This document shows positions 62,050-64,000 of a DNA stretch of 64,000 nucleotides, in pieces. Made by a program: the position numbers and the translations under genes. The notes under the pieces are model-generated. The model was not told the origin of the DNA and did not search any database. It saw nothing but the letters and a program-made list of their open reading frames with translations. Within the stretch, counting starts at the first letter, position 1. Every line of letters starts with the position of its first letter. The DNA is taken from assembly GCF_017826695.1 (NCBI RefSeq), contig NZ_JAFFZW010000011.1, positions 62,001-126,000 of the forward strand. The letters run 5' to 3'. The DNA comes from Pseudomonas alliivorans. Its GTDB lineage: Bacteria > Pseudomonadota > Gammaproteobacteria > Pseudomonadales > Pseudomonadaceae.

Positions 62050-62553
62050 ATGATCGACGCAACTGACTACAAGAACGTCATGGGCTCCTTTCCGTCGGGT
62101 GTCACCGTCATCACCACACTCAATGACGAAGGCGAAGTCGTCGGCCTGACCGCCAGCGCATTCAGTTCCTTGTCGATGGACCCGCCGCTGGTACTGTTCT
62201 GCCCCAATTACAGCTCCGACTCCTACGCCACGCTGATCAAAAGCAGACGTTTCGCCATTCACCTGCTTTCCGGCAGCCAGCAGGAAGAAGCCTATGCATT
62301 CGCCCGCAAAGGCAAGCTGAAAGCCGAAGGCATCGAGTGGACGTTGAGCGAACTGGGTAACCCGCTGCTGAACAACGCCACAGCGATCATCGAGTGCGAA
62401 CTGTGGCGCGAGTGCGAACTGTGGCGCGAGTACGAAGGTGGCGATCACGCCATCATGGTCGGCGAAATCAAGAACCTGATTCAGCCGCAACAGCCTGTCG
62501 ACCCGATGGTGTATTGCCGGGGCAAGATGAGCACCTTGCCTGCGCTGGCCTGA
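62050..62553 (+). CDS. Flavin reductase family protein (FMN reductase) with internal duplication
   Basis: A 167-residue flavin reductase-like protein (split-barrel FMN-binding). MGSFPSGVTVITTLNDEGEVVGLTASAFSSLSMDPPLVLFCPNYSSDSY is the standard flavin-binding start. It would supply reduced FMN to the luciferase-like oxidoreductase encoded 79 bases downstream. In the segment normally I-I-E-C-E-L-W-x-x-Y-E-G-G-D-H, the six residues ECELWR occur twice in a row (residues 115-126), caused by an exact 18-bp tandem repeat. AGAGGT lies before ATG 62050. Confidence 0.87.
   Translation: MIDATDYKNVMGSFPSGVTVITTLNDEGEVVGLTASAFSSLSMDPPLVLFCPNYSSDSYATLIKSRRFAIHLLSGSQQEEAYAFARKGKLKAEGIEWTLSELGNPLLNNATAIIECELWRECELWREYEGGDHAIMVGEIKNLIQPQQPVDPMVYCRGKMSTLPALA
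62392..62427 (+). repeat. Exact 18-bp in-frame tandem duplication
   Basis: GAGTGCGAACTGTGGCGC occurs twice without a gap (62392-62409 and 62410-62427) and the next codons begin GAG again. It adds six residues to the flavin reductase next to the flavin-site strand without breaking the frame. It may be a recent slippage event or an assembly feature. Confidence 0.9.
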
Positions 62554-62632
62554 GTGATTTCACTCTTCCCAACCATTTGATAATACGGGTGCCGGCCAAG
62601 CAGGCGCCCCCGCTCTGATCGAGGTAAGTGTC

Positions 62633-63670
62633 ATGAAATTTTCGCTGTTCGTGCACATGGAACGCTGGGACGAATCCGTCAGCCACCGCCAGCTCTTCGA
62701 AGACCTGACCGAACTGACGCTGATGGCCGAAAAAGGCGGTTTCAGCACGGTCTGGATCGGCGAACACCATGCGATGGAGTACACCATTTCCCCGAGCCCC
62801 ATGCCATTGCTGGCGTATCTGGCGGCCAGAACCGAGACCATCCATCTCGGCGCAGGCACCATCATCGCGCCGTTCTGGCACCCGCTGCGGGTCGCGGGTG
62901 AATGCGCGTTGCTGGATGTCATCAGTAACGGGCGCATGGAAGTCGGCCTGGCGCGTGGCGCGTACCAGGTCGAGTTCGACCGCATGGCAGGAGGCATGCC
63001 CGCGTCCGAAGGCGGCAAGGCACTGCGCGAGATGGTTCCGGTGGTGCGTGCACTGTGGCAAGGCGACTACGCCCACGACGGCGACCTCTGGAAATTCCCT
63101 ACCTCGACCTGTGTGCCCAAGCCCATCAATACGCCGCCGATGTGGATTGCCGCGCGCGATCCGGACTCGCACAATTTTGCGGTGGCGAACGGCTGCAACG
63201 TGATGGTTACGCCCTTGATGAAAGGTGACGAGGAAGTCGTCGACCTGAAGAACAAGTTCGAAGCCGCGCTGGCCAACAACCCCGGCGTGCCGCGTCCGCA
63301 ACTGATGGTGCTGCGCCACACCCATGTCCATGCGACGGATGATCCGGAAGGCTGGAAGGTCGGTGCCAGAGCGATCTCGAAGTTCTATCGCACGTTCGAC
63401 GCCTGGTTCGGCAACAAGCAGACGCCAGTCAATGGTTTTCTGGCGCCGAGTCCTGAAGAGAAGTTCGCCGAGCGTCCGGAATTCAGCCTCGACAGCCTGC
63501 ACAGGACGGCAATGATCGGCACGCCGGAAGAGATCATTCCGCGCATCAAGTACTATCAGGAACTGGGTGTCGACGAGTTCAGCTTCTGGTGCGACAACAG
63601 CCTGCCGCACACCGAAAAGAAAAAGTCGCTGGCGCTGTTCATCCAGCACGTGGTGCCCGCGTTTCAGTAA
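62633..63670 (+). CDS. LLM class flavin-dependent oxidoreductase (luciferase-like)
   Basis: A 345-residue bacterial-luciferase-type monooxygenase. MKFSLFVHMERWDESVSHRQLFEDLTELTLMAEKGGFSTVWIGEHHAMEY and VAGECALLDVISNGRMEVGLARGAYQVEFDRM are typical. It needs reduced FMN from a reductase, probably the protein encoded just before it. Substrate unknown. GAGGTAAG precedes the ATG. It differs clearly from SfnG in length and sequence, so it has a separate task, perhaps in using organosulfur or other xenobiotic carbon. Hairpins at 63719-63770 follow the stop. Confidence 0.86.
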   Translation: MKFSLFVHMERWDESVSHRQLFEDLTELTLMAEKGGFSTVWIGEHHAMEYTISPSPMPLLAYLAARTETIHLGAGTIIAPFWHPLRVAGECALLDVISNGRMEVGLARGAYQVEFDRMAGGMPASEGGKALREMVPVVRALWQGDYAHDGDLWKFPTSTCVPKPINTPPMWIAARDPDSHNFAVANGCNVMVTPLMKGDEEVVDLKNKFEAALANNPGVPRPQLMVLRHTHVHATDDPEGWKVGARAISKFYRTFDAWFGNKQTPVNGFLAPSPEEKFAERPEFSLDSLHRTAMIGTPEEIIPRIKYYQELGVDEFSFWCDNSLPHTEKKKSLALFIQHVVPAFQ

Positions 63671-63945
63671 AGTCTCGCTGGCACAGCGCTGTCTCGCAGC
63701 AGACACCGGACTGTCGAAGAAGCACTGCATCTGCTTCTGTCCGGAGGGCGTGGGAGCCCTCGGACGTTACGACGGCAGCGATGGGCTGCGCGGCAGCCCT
63801 TGGATGCATCCGATACCCCCCTTGTGGAGATCTGTTGCCGGTTCCCGACAGATCGCCGGCAAACCGCCTCCCGCAGGCGGTTGCTTGCTGCGCGACGGCG
63901 AAGGCGAACAAGTGGTGGGGCCTCCACCAAAAAACGCACCCGACC
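63671..63945. other. Intergenic stretch with two hairpins and no gene
   Basis: The 275 bases hold GAAGCA/TGCTTC around 63718-63736, then GTCCGGAGGGC paired with GCCCTCGGAC around 63738-63764 (one bulged G), neither followed by a T-run, and a REP copy. No coding region is convincing. Confidence 0.5.
63852..63874. repeat. REP element copy
   Basis: ATCGCCGGCAAACCGCCTCC (continuing CGC) differs by single bases from the right arm of the REP pair near 12270. It sits between two converging genes, the usual place. Confidence 0.75.
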
Positions 63946-64000
63946 TCAATGGTTATAGGCGCGCTCGTTATGCTCGGAAAGGTCCAGCCCCAGCTCTTCG
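63946..64000 (-). CDS. 3' end of an ammonium transporter (Amt) gene, partial
   Basis: Only the last 17 residues are in the window: reading on the minus strand from 63999, EELGLDLSEHNERAYNH followed by TGA. The pattern E-x-x-GLD-x-x-x-H-x-E-x-AYN is the conserved C-terminus of AmtB-type ammonium transporters (E. coli ends GLDVNSHGENAYNA). The start is outside the window. Confidence is limited by the short overlap, though the motif is specific. Confidence 0.75.
   Translation of the reverse strand, partial: EELGLDLSEHNERAYNH

Noticed and set aside
63916..63936. Terminator GGTGG/CCACC with A-run near the Amt end
   Set aside because: The stem is only five pairs, and the T-run on the minus strand precedes rather than follows the stem.
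1..64000. CRISPR arrays, prophage, transposons, integrons
   Set aside because: No spaced direct repeats, integrases, transposases or phage structural genes are visible in the window.

Overview
The window is about 60% G+C and looks like the chromosome of a fluorescent Pseudomonas, most probably of the P. syringae group. The evidence is the gene families (SfnG, KdgM-type porin, TRAP and NirBD sets, three large chemoreceptors), Pseudomonas-type REP palindromes (12206-12293, 50506-50544, 63852-63874) and A-rich Crc/Hfq-like motifs near starts. The species assignment is inference. I saw no prophage, transposase, CRISPR array, rRNA or tRNA; this is ordinary, gene-dense chromosome with many accessory metabolic and sensory genes.

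Layout. 1-4466: a lipoprotein-type M16 protease (5' end outside the window) overlapping an SbmA/YddA-type ABC exporter. 4815-12151: an apparent operon with an enolase-superfamily enzyme, a five-gene Dpp/Nik-type ABC importer and a KdgM-type porin, followed by two divergent FadR-type GntR regulators (12355-13914). 13948-17089: a cobalamin riboswitch and a three-gene BtuFCD-like importer. 17208-25931: RlhA, a GNAT enzyme, NirBD behind a sigma-54-like promoter and a leader terminator, TopB behind a LexA-like box, and a RidA-family protein. 25941-27710: a SurE paralogue and two small uncharacterised proteins. 27765-38953: three chemoreceptors, a TRAP transporter, a NUC1-type nuclease and a lone sugar-binding protein directly behind a chemoreceptor. 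39143-45561: DUF1206 protein, SMP-30-type lactonase, small proteins, MFS transporter, nitrilase-superfamily hydrolase and a divergent Nramp-like transporter. 45630-50326: TonB-ExbB-ExbD with a TonB-dependent receptor. 50589-52446: a small DUF2188-like protein and copper-delivery genes (PCu(A)C, SCO1, DUF2946). 52610-57666: TetR regulator and an RND pump pair. 57663-64000: diguanylate cyclase, SfnG, a YqaA-like membrane protein, a small exported protein, a flavin reductase/LLM oxidoreductase pair, and the last codons of an ammonium transporter.

The best candidate for an undescribed system is the 4.8-12.2 kb acid-sugar-like uptake and catabolism operon. Its promoter carries several GTYGTAYGAY-type half-palindromic boxes, and the same box plus the same ACTACAATAAC leader lies before the Nramp-like gene 40 kb away. 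That suggests one FCD-type GntR regulon joining an outer-membrane porin, an ABC importer, an enolase-superfamily enzyme and an Nramp-fold transporter that has lost the metal-binding DPGN motif. Other notable points are the LexA-like box before topB, the chemoreceptor plus orphan binding protein pair, an exact 18-bp in-frame duplication in the flavin reductase, and a nuclease without a visible signal peptide or immunity gene.
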